Positions 39,501 through 54,500 of a stretch of DNA of 64,000 bases are shown here, piece after piece. The notes under the pieces are model-generated. The model did not search any database. It was not told the origin of the DNA and saw only the letters and a program-made list of their open reading frames with translations. The stretch is from Polytrichum commune (Eukaryota; Streptophyta; Polytrichopsida; Polytrichales; Polytrichaceae). Within the stretch, counting starts at the first letter, position 1. Every line of letters begins with the position of its first letter. The stretch is from positions 62,001 to 126,000 of the forward strand of contig OX485809.1 of NCBI GenBank assembly GCA_950295325.1. The letters are read 5' to 3'. The position numbers and the translations under genes are program-made.

Positions 39501-42500
39501 AAAGTGACTAGAATGACACATGGTGATGTCGTTTTGATCACTTTGTGTTAGACTGTCGTGTCATGAAACTACCGATGGCTTGAAGTGTGGAGTGTGAGCC
39601 CAATTTTGACGACAATGGACCTTTCAATCAATTTGCATGTAGGTATGTGACGGGCATTCGAGCGGAGGTTGAGAGATTGGAGGGCCAGTTGAAGCATTTC
39701 GGGAAAGTGCTAGACCAATGGTGTGAGTGCCAAAAGCAGTGGATGTACCTGGAGAGCATCTTTAGTGCACCCGACATCCAACGTCAATTGCCGAATGAAA
39801 GCAAGGCTTTCTTTGCAGTTGATAAACAATTCAAGGATATCATGAAACGAACTCACGATAGGTAAGATATTTACACATCAACTTGAACCTTTCATTGTAA
39901 GGGGAGTGTACGTATTATATTATGGACATTATCATCATTCTCATATGTGTAGGGGTTTGATAACAAAATAAAATACACTTGAGCATATTAGTGAATAACA
40001 CAATTGAGGAATGTGGAAGTTGAGCTTGTATCCCTTGTGAATATCTCCTACGTTATTCAAATGGAACTCTTAATTTGTGCCTAAAACAATTTTTATTTTA
40101 TTTTCTCACATATGTACATTGTAGGCTAGGATATGTACCTACATGCTTTAAAACCTATACATATAAATTGCATCATATCTCATAGGAACTTGGTTCAATA
40201 TCATGAATTATGTCCTTAGTATTTACAGTAGTATGAATTTAAGTTGAATTTTTGATCTGATGTTATCAATCATATCATGTTATAGCTTCATAAATTTCCT
40301 AAAAATGGCTTAGAGTATAAATATCCATTCACCATGTTCTATTATTATACAACATACTTACTCTATCTTATAGGGATTGGTCTCAAACTATAAAGTTTCC
40401 CATGATAAGCTACATGATAGATCAATTCATTAAGTTTATCATGGTAATCCTATGTTTCATTGCACAATCATAAACTACCTCGTAATTCTTATTGGTGTGA
40501 TTTTCACAAATTTTCTTGAGTGTCATTTCTTTATGCTATTCTTTTGAGGCCGAGATTTTACTTCACGTTCTTTTTGAAGTGTTGTTATCACAAAAGGGCT
40601 ATATGTTAAGGTTGAGAAATGGATATAGGTGTCAAGGTTGACATCCAACTCTAGTGATTACAAAACATGCATATTAACCTAGTACCATAGTAAACTTGAC
40701 ACTAATGCATTCATTCATTCATGGACATTTACATTAACACAACTCACATAATTACTGACTGAAACCCATGATGACTTAGTTGATGTGACACAAAAATAGC
40801 TTATAATTTGACATGCAAAGTGTCGAATTTGCATAAATACTACGTGTAACTCTAAACTCTAACGACCATTCTAATTGCAATCAAAATACTCATAGAATGT
40901 TTGTGTGGATCCAATATGCCTATATTAATAATTGTACGATTTCATATGTATAGAGCAAATGCCCTTCAAGCAGGCTCGACACCCGGATGGCTTGACATAT
41001 TTATAAAAAGCAATGAAACATTGGAGAAAATCCAGAAAAACTTGGAGGATTATTTAGAAACAAAGCGTATGGCATTCCCAAGGTTCTATTTCTTGTCGAA
41101 TGACGAATTGCTAGAAATTCTTGCTCAAACAAGAAACGTTCAAGCTGTTCAACCTCACATGTCAAAATGTTTCGGTAAGTAGTGTTCATCTTTACGCTCA
41201 AAACACTTGCCATGAGTAAACACCTACTTGGAATATTTCCGGAGAATAGAAGATAGCATAAGACTATAATATGAAAACTATGTAGGAGTGATGACAATCC
41301 AATAACGTGCAATCTTATAAAGGGCCAAGGATTTGTGACTCCTCAAGTAACATGGTTACAACAAATCCTAAGTTTGTAACATTCTTTGACAAAATTGCCA
41401 TGTTGCCTTCTTGGAAAACTGGGTTAGGTCAAAGTTGGAAGATGGTAAAATTAATATGGGTTCAGGCTAGACAAGTAGTCTGAATATGTAGTTTGACTAA
41501 GTGTTGCTGAAGAATGTTATCTCCTTTCAAAGTAACATAAATCCTTTAATACCTACAAAATTTGAAAAATGCAAACCACCTAACTTTAATGCTACATTTA
41601 TCATATAAAATGCACATACCGAAAACCAACACTTCATCCAAAACCATGTTCTTTGGAGACTTCAAATGCACGACAATGATACATGATGTTAGGCGGGAGT
41701 TATTAGTTAATTTTGGGTATGCCAATCTTAAGTATCCACATAGAAGTTGTTAATTCATGAAACACATGGATATTGAATTTGGTAAGCGAATGTGTATCAG
41801 ATGGCATCAGAAGTTTGGACTTTGGAGAAGACCCCAAAAGCATTGACATTTTTGCAATGGTGTCTAGTGAGGGGGAGAGAATTCCGCTGGGCAAGAATCT
41901 AAAAGCTCGTGGAAATGTGGAGAATTGGTTAACAGCCGTGGAGCAAAACATGGTGTCTAGTCTCCGGAGGTTCTCTTACTATACATGAATGTGCATTGAA
42001 ATACGTCATCATTTTCATACAAAATCCATAAAAACAAGTTGGATACGTCACTCACCCGTTTGCAACCCATTGTATCAATCAATTTCATTAGCTATTAATT
42101 CCATTGCAGTTTATTTACTTTTAATGTGGCTCGCTAGACCGATTTGAAATCCATGAAGATTAATCATGTGTCCAATGACCTTGAATAAGTACCACTCAGC
42201 AATATTAGTGGGAGGTATGCTTGTGTGCAATGATTCTCTCTTGCTTTTCCATACTCGTTGGTCTCTCACACAAATTTTGTCTTGCCTAGATTGGCAAAAC
42301 TTGCCCATGTAGATTATGCTAAAAAAGAACGGAAAGAATGGGTGCTCCAACATGCAGCACAATTGGTGGTTATGATTTCCCAGGTGCACTATTTATCAAA
42401 GTATTATTATTATTATTATTATTATTATGTTCTTTGTAGAGATCCATAACATTGCTTCTTATGGGATTGCATTAGCATTGGTCAAGGGGAGATCCCAATT

Positions 42501-45500
42501 TCATCATGTAGATCATAAATTCAACATAAATCCTAGTAAGCTAGTATTTTCAACATAAGCAAAAATCTACACAAATAAGATTAACCCTTAATGTACATGG
42601 AATTATTCTTGCTACATTTATTTTGATTCTTTATTTAGGGGCCACACATAATATTACTCAACAACTATCATTTGTTCAGTGGGCCCCAGGAATATAACAA
42701 TCAGATGCTTGAAAAGTTGAAACTCTTGCTCAACTTTTTGAGCATCCGACTATTATATTCAAGGGGCGCACTCAAAAAACAATAAGTGCTGAGTGAACAC
42801 CATGAATATAACAATCAGATGCTTGAAAAGTTGAAACTCTTGTTCAACTTTTCGAGCATCTGACTGTTATATTCAAGGGGCCCACTAAACAAACAATAAG
42901 TGTTGAGTGAACATAGGTGTTGAGTAATGTTATGTGTGGCCCCTAAATAAAGAATCAAAATTATTGTAGCAAGAATAATTTCATGTACATTAAGGATGAA
43001 TCAAATTTGTCTAGATTTTTCCTTATGTTGAAAATACTAGAGTACTAGGATTCATTTTGAATTAATGATCTACATGATGAATTTGGGATCTCCCCTTGAC
43101 CAATGCTAATGTTTCTCTCCTTCACTCCCGATGCTAATTTTGGGTTTGTGAACTTCAACTATTTGGATTGAAGTCTAACTATCCAGACTATGTATCTACG
43201 AAACATGGCAATTGAACTACATCTATGTAAGATAAAAGGTCTTACTCCAACATCCCTTTCACCATTGAATAGAAATTTAATACAAAGCTTACAAATGAGA
43301 GTCCCACAATAAACATCAAGTCGTGCATGAGCTATATTCTCACAAAACCAACCTGTATGGATTTGACCCCAAGGTGGACTTGAAGTCCAAATTCTTGTAA
43401 AAGAGTACATTTCATTCTTAGAAAATAACAAATTAAATGGTGGATGTGATCCTTGTGTAGTAAACATAATGTCCAAAAAGTTGTAAAATCTATGGTTTTG
43501 ATCAATTTTGGATTTCAAGGTAGCTATGTTAGCATGAAAACTTCAATACTACAACCTTTGGACCCTCTGTTAATTTTTTTGAAAAAAATAATTTAAACAT
43601 CTTCATTATGATAATGGTTTTCACAATCAAATGATTTTGATGGAAAACCCTTCACATCAAGGGTGATCTAGAAGCTCCAAGTTAATATGTTAACCCCTAG
43701 GACAATTAGTTCTCAATGGTCTAAAGGGGCCCAATGCATGGCTTGTATGCACAATTCCAGAAGTCCACAATAAGGCTTAGAATCAAGTGTGACATTTATA
43801 ATCAATATAATCAACATAAACAATCAATACAATTAGCTTAAAAACCAAAAACAATCAACATATATAGTCAACATATTAAGTATGTATTTACATCCAAGGG
43901 CACCCAAGTCGTGTTCTTGAACATGGACCATCAAAAACATAAAAGTGTTAAATTGATTTAAAAGGTGCATTTGATGAATGCACCAAATGAAGATAACTAT
44001 GGTTACTTCGACACAATTTACAAACATGCAAAAAGGAAAGTATGTAGCTCAAGTACATGCTTTGTGCATGTCCCTAATAAGACCTGCCAAATTTTTATTG
44101 GGCTAACCCTCAAACCTCATAAAACCCCGACATGTCCTTGGAGAGAAGAAGAAAAGAAAATCTTACCCATAACTTTGTCATTAGCCATTTCTGTTAGGAG
44201 TACACCTACCTAGAGAAATAGTTAAAACCTTCTAACAAACAACTTCAATGAAAGGAGTAAGTTGAAATTATGGTGTAAATACAGTCAAGGGCATCATATA
44301 AATCAACATACAACTCTATAAACTTTGCACTATCTACTAATGCTACACATGATAATAATAATAATAATCATGTACACTATGTTGCAAACAGCTAGTTTTT
44401 GAACCTTGGGCTACATACATACATACATAGTGCAACATTGCTATGAATCGATGTCTAAAATCATATTCTTGTGCATGCTTTTCTAATATATCAAGTAGTT
44501 ACATAATGTAATCTTGAAGTGATTTCCAACAACTTCTCTGTGAATGCAACGAACAACATTTCAGCAATGAAAGTCTTTCTTCATCTTACGTCACGTCGAT
44601 TTTCGAAACACACCATTGACATTTGAGGACTAAAAATAAACTTACATGAGCGATTGACCACCAATGGAGCCTGTAGGTTTATTGGTGCTTGTCTGTTGAG
44701 ACTTGCTTATTTGCTGAAGATGTGGAGGCTGCTTTGACGAAATGCTTAAAACAAAATATTGATCAGCTGGAAGAGCTCTCGGTCCTCGTGAGAGGGGATC
44801 TGCTTCCGTTGGACCGGAAAATATTGACGGCACTTATCACCATCGACGTCCATGCTCGCGATATTATCGAAGACATGCTTCGGTTCGTAATTCACTAATA
44901 AGTGTGCAAACCCCACTCCCCCCCCCCCCCCTTAATGAACATGTTATCATATTAGTCTTCATACCTGGTGCATAATTAGTGTAGACGTGCCTCATTTGTA
45001 TACTTATCTCTACAAGCCCGTTTACGGTAAGATATGAAACATCCAATTAGTGCAAGATGATTAGAAACTCCAAGTTGTGCCTCGTGGTTTTTGGAACTCG
45101 TATGAATTCTTCATAAACCTCAAAGTAAAGATTCTTGTGCTTATTAAGTGGTCATATAGGTCCCTCTAATTATGTTCACTATTGAATTTTGGAATACTTT
45201 GCATATTTTGGTGACTTAGTCCAGTCACTCTCTCGGGGGGTGCACCTTTCATTAAAACCTAGAATCACGTGCGTTCACTGCATACTCTAAAAACCCCCTA
45301 TATACAAGTTATTTTTTGTGAAATGAAGTAATACACATACAATTGCAACAATAAATATACAAGTGACAATATGTATACACAAAAAAACATCCATTCATAT
45401 ATAGTCATTAACGTAAGTATACAAATATATTTTTGAACAATAATCAACCCCTATAATATGTATAACAAAATATCCTAGCTTTCATCAGCAAAGTCGTTGA

Positions 45501-48500
45501 AAACTTTTTCATCTCCCGGATGTAACTCATAAACATTTGATTCACCAATATATGTCATTGTAGCCAATGCAATTATTGTCTCTAAGTCTACCATCAAATG
45601 ATCAGTAAGATCATATGTCCACTTGTTGTTAGCCCCTTTTTGATACCAACATAAACCAATCTCCACGTTTGATGGACGGTCCATCAAGTCAATTGGATCC
45701 CTATACTCCACCCAACGATTACAAAACTTCCTCCACATCCAATATGAAAACTTATGATATGTAGTATAGTAACAATACCATACAAGTACAATTATTATAT
45801 GCTTTTTAAAGGCCTTCCATATATGTACGTAATTATAAATTATAACATGTATACCATATGTATACGTAATACGGCAAGGTCCAAATCAATACCCCTCCTG
45901 TGCACTCACGTATACTCGTACATGTTTAGTACAGTGCACCCCCCGAGGTCACTCTTACACACGTGTCTTTTTGGTGTCCATTCTTAGATCCACACCTAAC
46001 TGTGTACCAATCAAATATAGGTGTGCATGTAAGATAGGTACTCATATTAGGCATGCTTCTATTAGGGGGTTTGTTGGATCTTGGACTTGAACCCTAATGT
46101 AAACCTAAAAATTACAATCTTTAGGCCACTTTGTATTTTCAAGACATTTTTGTTTACCCCTAAACACATGTTTAAGATCCAAGCCTTTTGCATGTTCATG
46201 AAGGTTGGAAGGCTAGAAAGTAGGTTTTTTGCAATGCAAACTTGTCGACATCTATGGAAAGATCACATCCACATGGTTGGTGTTCTCAATTAATGTAATG
46301 AACTCCATGCAAGATTTCTTTTGGTTTGATGATAATTAAATCTCTCAAATTTAAAAATCACTTAACCTTAATATGTTGATTTTTTTTGATGTTCTAAGTG
46401 CATGTAGGTTCTTGATACATCAAAACATAGAGTCAATTATGGCTATTTATAGATGATACAACAAGAGGCATTGGTTTGAATGAAAAGTGTTACTAATTTC
46501 AGACATATATGTGCAATTTTTATATATTCTATATTCTTTAATAATTTCAATTAAAATCATTTGACATGCATTTCTTATGATTCATGAATATATAAATCAA
46601 TAACATGGTACTATAAATATGTGTTATATCTAAATTGTAAGAAAATACTCTATAAAAACTTATTTGAAAATTTTAATTATTTTTGTGAAGTAAATTTTAA
46701 ATATGGAAATTTTGTTATATTTAGAGTTTTCAAAAAATTTCATTCAACCGGTGAAAAGATTTTCCAGTTGCAAAACCAAAATTTAGCACCTTTCTGATAT
46801 ATATATATAAAATAACTCACTGGGTACGCAACTCCCATATTATACGTAGGGGGCATCGTATTAAAAACGGCTTAGAGGACGGCTTTTGTAAAAATTATAT
46901 CAAATTATATCAAATTAAAATGATCAAAAATTTGGGTGAAGACCAAATTAAATAAAATGAGAGGGAAAAAAATTTGGGTAAAGACCAAATTAAATAAAAT
47001 GAGATGAAAAAAAAGTTGGGTGAAGACCAAATTAAATAAATGAGATGAAAAAAAAGTTGGGTTGCATATTTATTAAGCCTCTCATTAAAATTATAAGCCA
47101 CGAATAGTTTCCTCCCATTAAAATTATAATTCATTCTCTATTTTAAATTTGATTAAAAAGTCCAAAAAGTTGGGTAGTTTGACCTATGGTACATGTATTA
47201 AAAAAATCATATAATTAGGTTTTTAATGCAATTATATGCTTCAAAATATATTCATTTCTTATATATAATTAGATAATTGGATTCCTTGTTAGAAGGGCTA
47301 CAAGGGTTTCCTACATTAAAACAAATTGTATCACTCAATATTGGACTAAAACGCATTATAAGTGATTATAATCAAGACCATATAATACGGGAGTTGCGTA
47401 CCCAGGAATAACTCCTAATGCTTTATGTGTTAGTTTTTTCAAAATGTTGTTTGAAAAAAAATTAGGTCACAAGCAGATACAAATGCCTCCTATTGCCACA
47501 ATAAAATTTGATAGGGTCCCATGCAATTTCTTTAAAATCTTGTAAAACTATGCTAATATACCATATTTATGACAAGTCTAGCTAATAAAATATACAAATA
47601 AAAAAATAAAAACCAGGTTACAGATTGTTGTCTGGCCCGGTTTTACTGCAGAGACAAGATCTTCAAGTCCACAGAGTTTGGGTGGCAAATGCAATTGCGA
47701 TATTATTGGGACGACGTGATTGAGGATTGCGTGGTGCGACAAACAAATGCCTCCTTTGCTTACGCTTACGAATACTTGGGAGCGCAACCCCGCCTTGTTA
47801 TCACTCCATTGACTGATAGATGCTACATGACACTCACAGGTACTGCATGTGTCAATCTGGGCAATCGTTTTGCCAAGAAGTGACCTCAAATCTCAGAAAC
47901 GTAAAATTTGGACAACAACAGAGAAATTTTAAAGTTTAGGAAACAGACGAACTTATAATTGTCCAAACTGTAGTTATTAGTGAATTTTATGATTGATGTC
48001 ACATTCTGTTCATGTCATTCTATAGAAGAAAAATAATCACCTATGGTCTAGTGATTGCCACTTTTACAAACACAACAGAAGGAAAAAAAAATAACAATAC
48101 ATTGCTCGTGCAGGTGCTTTACACCTCAAACTTGGAGGTGCACCTGCTGGGCCAGCCGGAACCGGAAAGACGGAGACTACAAAGGATCTTGGCAAAGCTT
48201 TAGGCATTCAGTGTGTGGTGTTCAATTGCGGAGATAACCTTGACTACAAGGTAATAATAGGTATGCCTTATACGTACTACACTATTGTTTTCAGCTCATA
48301 CAGGCTAGGGGGCTCTTGGTGTCTACGTAACCTCATCCATTACGAACATGACAACCTGACAACACCACAAGGTACTCTACAAACTACTGGTAGTTTTAAG
48401 ATGTTTTGATTTCGGCAATTCTACGAGAGACCCCAAATTAGTCGAGTGGAATCTGGTTGGAACAATTCGAACCTTAAGCTATCAGTAAAAGAAAACTTGT

Positions 48501-51500
48501 TCGTTACGACCATCCATTGCCACTCATCGCGAGAAATATACATAAATCAATCAATTTGATTGTCAACTGAAGGATTCTGATTGCGATTTTTGGACAATTG
48601 ACATCCAAAACCCACTTGGTGACAGCCACAATGATTTATTTAGACATGTTCTCGCCATGAGTTACAGTGGACGAGTCCCAAGAGATGGTATTAGTGGACA
48701 AGTTCTTCTAGCGTAATGGGGTGTTTGGTTTTATTAGACTTCACCCATGATGGATGAGGTTACGAAGACACCAGAAACCCTGAGCCTCTCCATAACATGT
48801 ATATAACGTAGGTGCCCGTCTTGCTCTCTCTTTTAATTAATTTATTATTGCTATTAGTTAATGTTATCGGGCAACTCACTTCACGATGCCTAGTACCAAG
48901 AGGACTCAGATTGAAAAGGTGAGCGCGACCGAGTGAACGGCTCTGTTGTTTTGGTTTTTCGTTTTTGGTTCCCTACGAAGAAGCATCGAATTGTCAAATG
49001 AGTGAGGCATTTGATGTTCACAGTTCATGGGAAAGTTTTTTGCGGGGCTGTCGCAATGTGGAGCTTGGGCGTGTTTTGATGAATTCAATCGAATAGACAT
49101 CGAGGTGCTCTCTGTTGTTGCACAGCAGCTCCTAACCATTCAAAATGCTTTGAAAGCTGGTCTCACCCGCTTCAACTTTGAGGGGCGCGAAATCAAGTTA
49201 CTGCCAACTTGTGGTGTATTTATCACTATGAACCCAGGATATGCGGGGCGCACGGAACTCCCCGACAACTTGAAGGTCCTCTTTCGACCCGTGTCCATGA
49301 TGATCCCCGATTATGCTCTCGTGGCAGAAGTCATGCTATTCTCTGAAGGTAAGCACGTGATTCAGATCTGAAGTGTTTGATACAACCAGTAATTGAAGCT
49401 TCGAACCCTAGACCCCACATATCTCGAATTCATCAACCATTCTAGACTCAACAGTCAACACAATTACGAAGACTTAGCTACTATCATGCATTTAAAGAAA
49501 TCAACACACATGCTCTTTCCACGATCAGAAGTACATCAAGAGAGGTCTGTTGTTTGCTAATGCGAATGCAACACAAGCTTTCGTTGCGTTGAATCTGTTT
49601 TGAAAGAAGTTGGGGAACATGAACAACTAACTGAGTAACACCCACAAACCTTTAAGTATCCCTTTGAGATTGATGATGTCGCAGGTTTTGCAAATGCAAA
49701 GACTCTATCGCGGAAGATGGTGAAGTTGTATAAACTATCTAGTGAGCAACTGAGCCAGCAAGACCATTATGATTTTGGCATGCGAGCAGTTAAATCTGTT
49801 CTCGTGATGGCTGGCTCGTTAAAGAGGGCAAATCCAGACCTAGTCGAAGATGTTGTTCTTATTCGAGCTTTCAAGGACAGCAATCTCCCAAAGTTTCTAA
49901 AGGAGGATGCTGATCTATTCATGGCTATCATTGGAGACCTTTTCCCAGGTAAAAATACATACTAGTTATAGTAAAGTAGGTGGTGCTTAAACCGTCACTT
50001 TAAGCGCTGCGAATTTGAATTACTATTACACATGTAAAAAAGTTCGGAATGATTCTTGTTAGCAATTGAAAGAAGATTCTAATGCACCAAAGTATGTCTT
50101 ATTTGAGTTTAGGGTGCAAAAGTTAGATGGGTTTCACATTTCATTGGTAGATGACTCAAAACCGACATGGGAAGCTTGATGTTTAGGTGGTGGACATACT
50201 TAGAATCAACATGTAGTTATTATGCGAGATTTTAGTGTGCTAGCCTTGGGTGGCGTGTTATTTTAAGCACCCACTATTTTAGTAGTAAAATGATATCTCT
50301 CTTTACATTGCAATTTGTTATACTCCTTGGACCTAAAAGTCAAAAATTGAGCTAAGGTGATATTATATAACATGCATTCACACCTTTGGGTAAGTCCTAA
50401 TTTAATTTCTAAGTTTAGCAACATTAATTGTAAGATAACCTAACTTCACATTAACCTTAATGTCACACCTATAGGCAACTTTACCAGGGCATCACCTCTC
50501 TAGTGTAGGTTACTGCTTCTATTCAAACATGGCCATCATTAAACTCACCTTGATTGCCCTGTGTCATCGTGTGAACATTCCATTTGATAGTTAATAAGTC
50601 ACTAGTTGCTATCATGGTCTTTAAATGTAGCCAACCCGCCTAGTACGAATGAGGCAAGTTACCACCGAGATAAGGCGCTAATTGTGTTGTTGAGTTATAA
50701 CGATGCAATCTCTTAACCTAGCAATGGTAAATTAATGTGTAAGGTAAATTAATAACCTAAAAATAAAAATAGATTGTTAAAAAATGGTTGATATTGAGTT
50801 ATACACGATATTTACACACATGATGCCATCATGCAACTCAATGACTCCCATATAAATATTCTTAAGCTCGAGACTATAAACAATCTTTGTTACAACTTAT
50901 TATGCAGCTATATTATAATTATTTAGGTTGCTTAGACTTGGAATCGCATGTGATGACACAAAAATAAATAATCATTTACCCAAAAATATAGTCTAGGTTC
51001 ATGGAAGCTCAACTATAATATACTACATATCATATTACTTAGGCGTGGTGATACCAAGGCAAGATTTCGGAGACATACAAAAAGCTATCGAGTTTTGTCT
51101 CTTGGCCACGGGTTACCAAGCGGTACCATCGTTCGTGATCAAAATCATCCAATTGTTTGAGACGATGAACGTGAGGTTTGGGGTGATGACGGTGGGGCCC
51201 ACGGGAGGCGGGAAAACCGTGTGTTGCAATATGCTCAAAATGGCGATGACAAAGCTCCGCGTTGAGAACAATGTGAACCCCGCGTTCCAAATCACGCATG
51301 CCTATGTCCTCAACCCCAAATGTATCAAGATGGGGGAGCTTTACGGGGAGTATAACCTCCTCACAAATGAATGGACGGACGGGCTAGGAAGCACAATTAT
51401 TCGTGGGTGTGTGGCGGACACCACTCCCGACCGAAAGTGGGTCGTTTTTGATGGACCCGTGGATGCAATATGGATCGAGAATTTGAACACGGTGTTGGAT

Positions 51501-54500
51501 GATAATTGTGTATTGTGCTTGCCGAATGGTGAGCGAATCAAATTGAACCCCAATACCATGCGTATGCTATTTGAAGTCCAAGACTTGGCCGTTGCGTCCC
51601 CAGCTACTGTAAGTCGATGTGGAATGGTGTATGTGCCTCCCGAAGAACTTGGATGGCGACCCTATGTTGCCTCTTGGTTGCAGCGATTTCCTAACGAGAT
51701 TGGTATCACACTATCAAAAGAGGTATCAATGTGTGTGTGTGTGTGTGTGTGTTTTAAAAGAAGGAAATTCATCTCTTTAAGAGTAGGGAACATGCGATTA
51801 AATATGATGACAAACTTGATTATATAGTCAAAATAAGGTGTGTAATATCCATGATGGATGGTGGCCTTATGTTGCATCGCTTCTTGATGGCAAAGATATC
51901 CTCGTCAAATTGGTATTACACTATCAAAAGAAGCAATTTAATATGCACTTCGAAAACTAATTTTAATCTTCAATTTTATTCCTTCCTCAAGAGTAGGTAG
52001 GTAGCATATAGCTCATCATGGGTTCAACCTTGATTTTTTTCAAGTATGTAATATCCTGGAGGAATGCATGCATGTATCTCAAGTCTATAAATGTTGATGA
52101 GACTAAGAATTTGTTAATTGATATGTGCTTTCTAATCACCCCACTAAGACATCCATCAACAAATGTATATTAAACCGTTAGACTCTTTCTCAAACAAGAA
52201 TGCACAAGAATTTATTTACGTAACCATCTACAAACTTTGTTGCCCAAAACAATATTCCATATTATGGATTTGTGTTGTGGTCATGCCACCTTTAGGATAG
52301 TTTGATAATGATAAATCATTCAAAGATATCATGGAGATTGTTGACAAATAAGTTGGAGCTTATTTTCTACATTTGAGTATTATATACCTACATGTATTGA
52401 TACTCAACACACAAATCCAAATCAACAATCATTTAATTCTTATAATATTGAAATAAAGTTAAATTATGCCCCGGTCACTTGTAAGTAGTATTTCACAAGG
52501 GTCACCACATTCTTCTTAAAGATTGATGCCCTCATGATTAAACACCATTTGAAAGTAAATTTTGGTACATTTTTTTTTCAAGATTAAAGAAATTCATGTT
52601 ATGGATTTGTTAACATGTTGTATAGCAAAACTACGTGTATGAGTTTCGGTAAATTTTGTGGGTGTCCTAGTAGTTTGTATAAGATTCATTGACTTTTCCT
52701 TTGAGTGAGCTTTGAAGTGTATAGATTTTGTGCACATGGTAAAAGAATAATTCAAAGGTGGTTATTTAACAATTTACAAGACCATATTGATGGTGGGTTG
52801 TATACGTGTACAAAGTTATGCCAATGTATACAACCCTTTTTATAAATTTCTATCTTTATTTCTTAAATATCAAGGAATCAACGACACTATGGACCTTGAA
52901 ACTATACTCTAAACCCTAAACCTCACTTAAGGTATTGTATCAATTTCTAATTTGTGTTTAGTTCTGTAGAACTGGTGTCATTATATGGTTGTAATTTCAA
53001 GAATGATTTTGGTGGAATCGGACCGTATTGATATATTTGAAATTTACCTTATTGTGAGGTCAATAACCATTGTGCTAATAACAGGTCCACGCTCACATAC
53101 ACATGTTGTTTGAGACATGGATGGATCTTGGGATAAAGTTTCTGAGAACAAAATGCAAAGAAAATATTCCTTCGGTAGACATCAATATTGTGACGTCACT
53201 ATGTTTTTGTTATCAATCTCTTTTAATACCGTCTCGAGGAATCCATATTGGTGGAGAATTTGGAGATGCCGTCCAAGCTACATTGAATCGTATCTTTGCG
53301 TATGGATACATTTGGTCTGTAGGAGGGAATATCGACCACACAAGTATTGAGAAATTTGATGTGTTTTTCCGGACCGATCTTGAGACTCTTGCTGCATTCC
53401 CAGGCTCTGACACAGTTTTTGAATATTATGTGAATATTAAAGACCAAGTTAGTTACACTACCATCAAAACATGCATAACGTAAGATATAAAAAAATAAAC
53501 TAATTATTTTGAGGAAGTTTACTTAGTAAACTTGAACTTAAATGGCATTAGTTCGCATATGATAGTGTTTCAAGATGTGCAATGATGTTGGCTTGTTTGT
53601 ACAATCTAGAGCCTTTCACCTTGGGAGGATATAATTCCGGAGTTTGTGTACAATCCGAAAAATTCATTCTTCTCCATTATGGTTCCGACATTGGACACAA
53701 CACGACTAGGGTTCTTGATGGATGTCTTCTTGGACGTTGATAAATCCGTGTTGTTCCAAGGCGTGTCCGGAGTTGGTAAAAGTGCAATTGTGATGGATCT
53801 CATCACTCAATTGCGTGAAAACAAAAACTACATGTCCATCGTGCTAAATTTTAGTGCTCAAACGACTGCAATAGCCACACAGGTTCATTCTTGTTACAAT
53901 GCCCAAGTACTAGGAATCACAATGTTCACACATTCTAATTATTTGACTCATTCTCACAGAGTCATGATTAAACTTGTTCTAAAGTTAAATTGCACAAGTT
54001 TTAAAACTGTAGACTTTTTAGATATTGAAATTTTATGGGCAGAAATTAGCTTATGTACTTTTAGTATATCTAAATTTCATGGAAGATTTGTGAACATTGG
54101 TGATTCTTTTGGTTGCTAAGATATTGAAATATGATTAAAAAAATCAACACATTGTTTCTTGATGTTGAATATATAAGATAAATTGGTGAATAATGAGAAT
54201 CTAATAAAAACATTGTGTTGATATTTTTACAATCATACATGCATGCAATTTAATCAAAGGGTCCTATCATATAATCTAACTTGTTGTAATTATTGGATTG
54301 GATCTTTATTTAATTTTACTTAAATATTGGTTAATTGCAAATTATCACATTATTTTATGAATCTTCAATGTAGGAAGCAATCGAGGTGAAGCTTGAGAAA
54401 AAACAAAAGACTAGGTATGGTGCACCGACCGGGAAGAAAATTGTATGTTTTGTGGACGATGTTAACATGCCGCTACGGGAAACATACTTTGCTCAACCAC

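Noticed and set aside
43159-43518. 119-codon minus-strand ORF after the foldback element
   Set aside because: Looked a little like a transposon protein, but I could not name a motif or find a second copy.
46910-47134. ORF with repeated [13 protein letters not shown] units
   Set aside because: Product of the 42-bp minisatellite in a non-coding transposon.
51039-51559. Minus-strand ORFs over the AAA2 exon
   Set aside because: Shadows of dynein exon 28.
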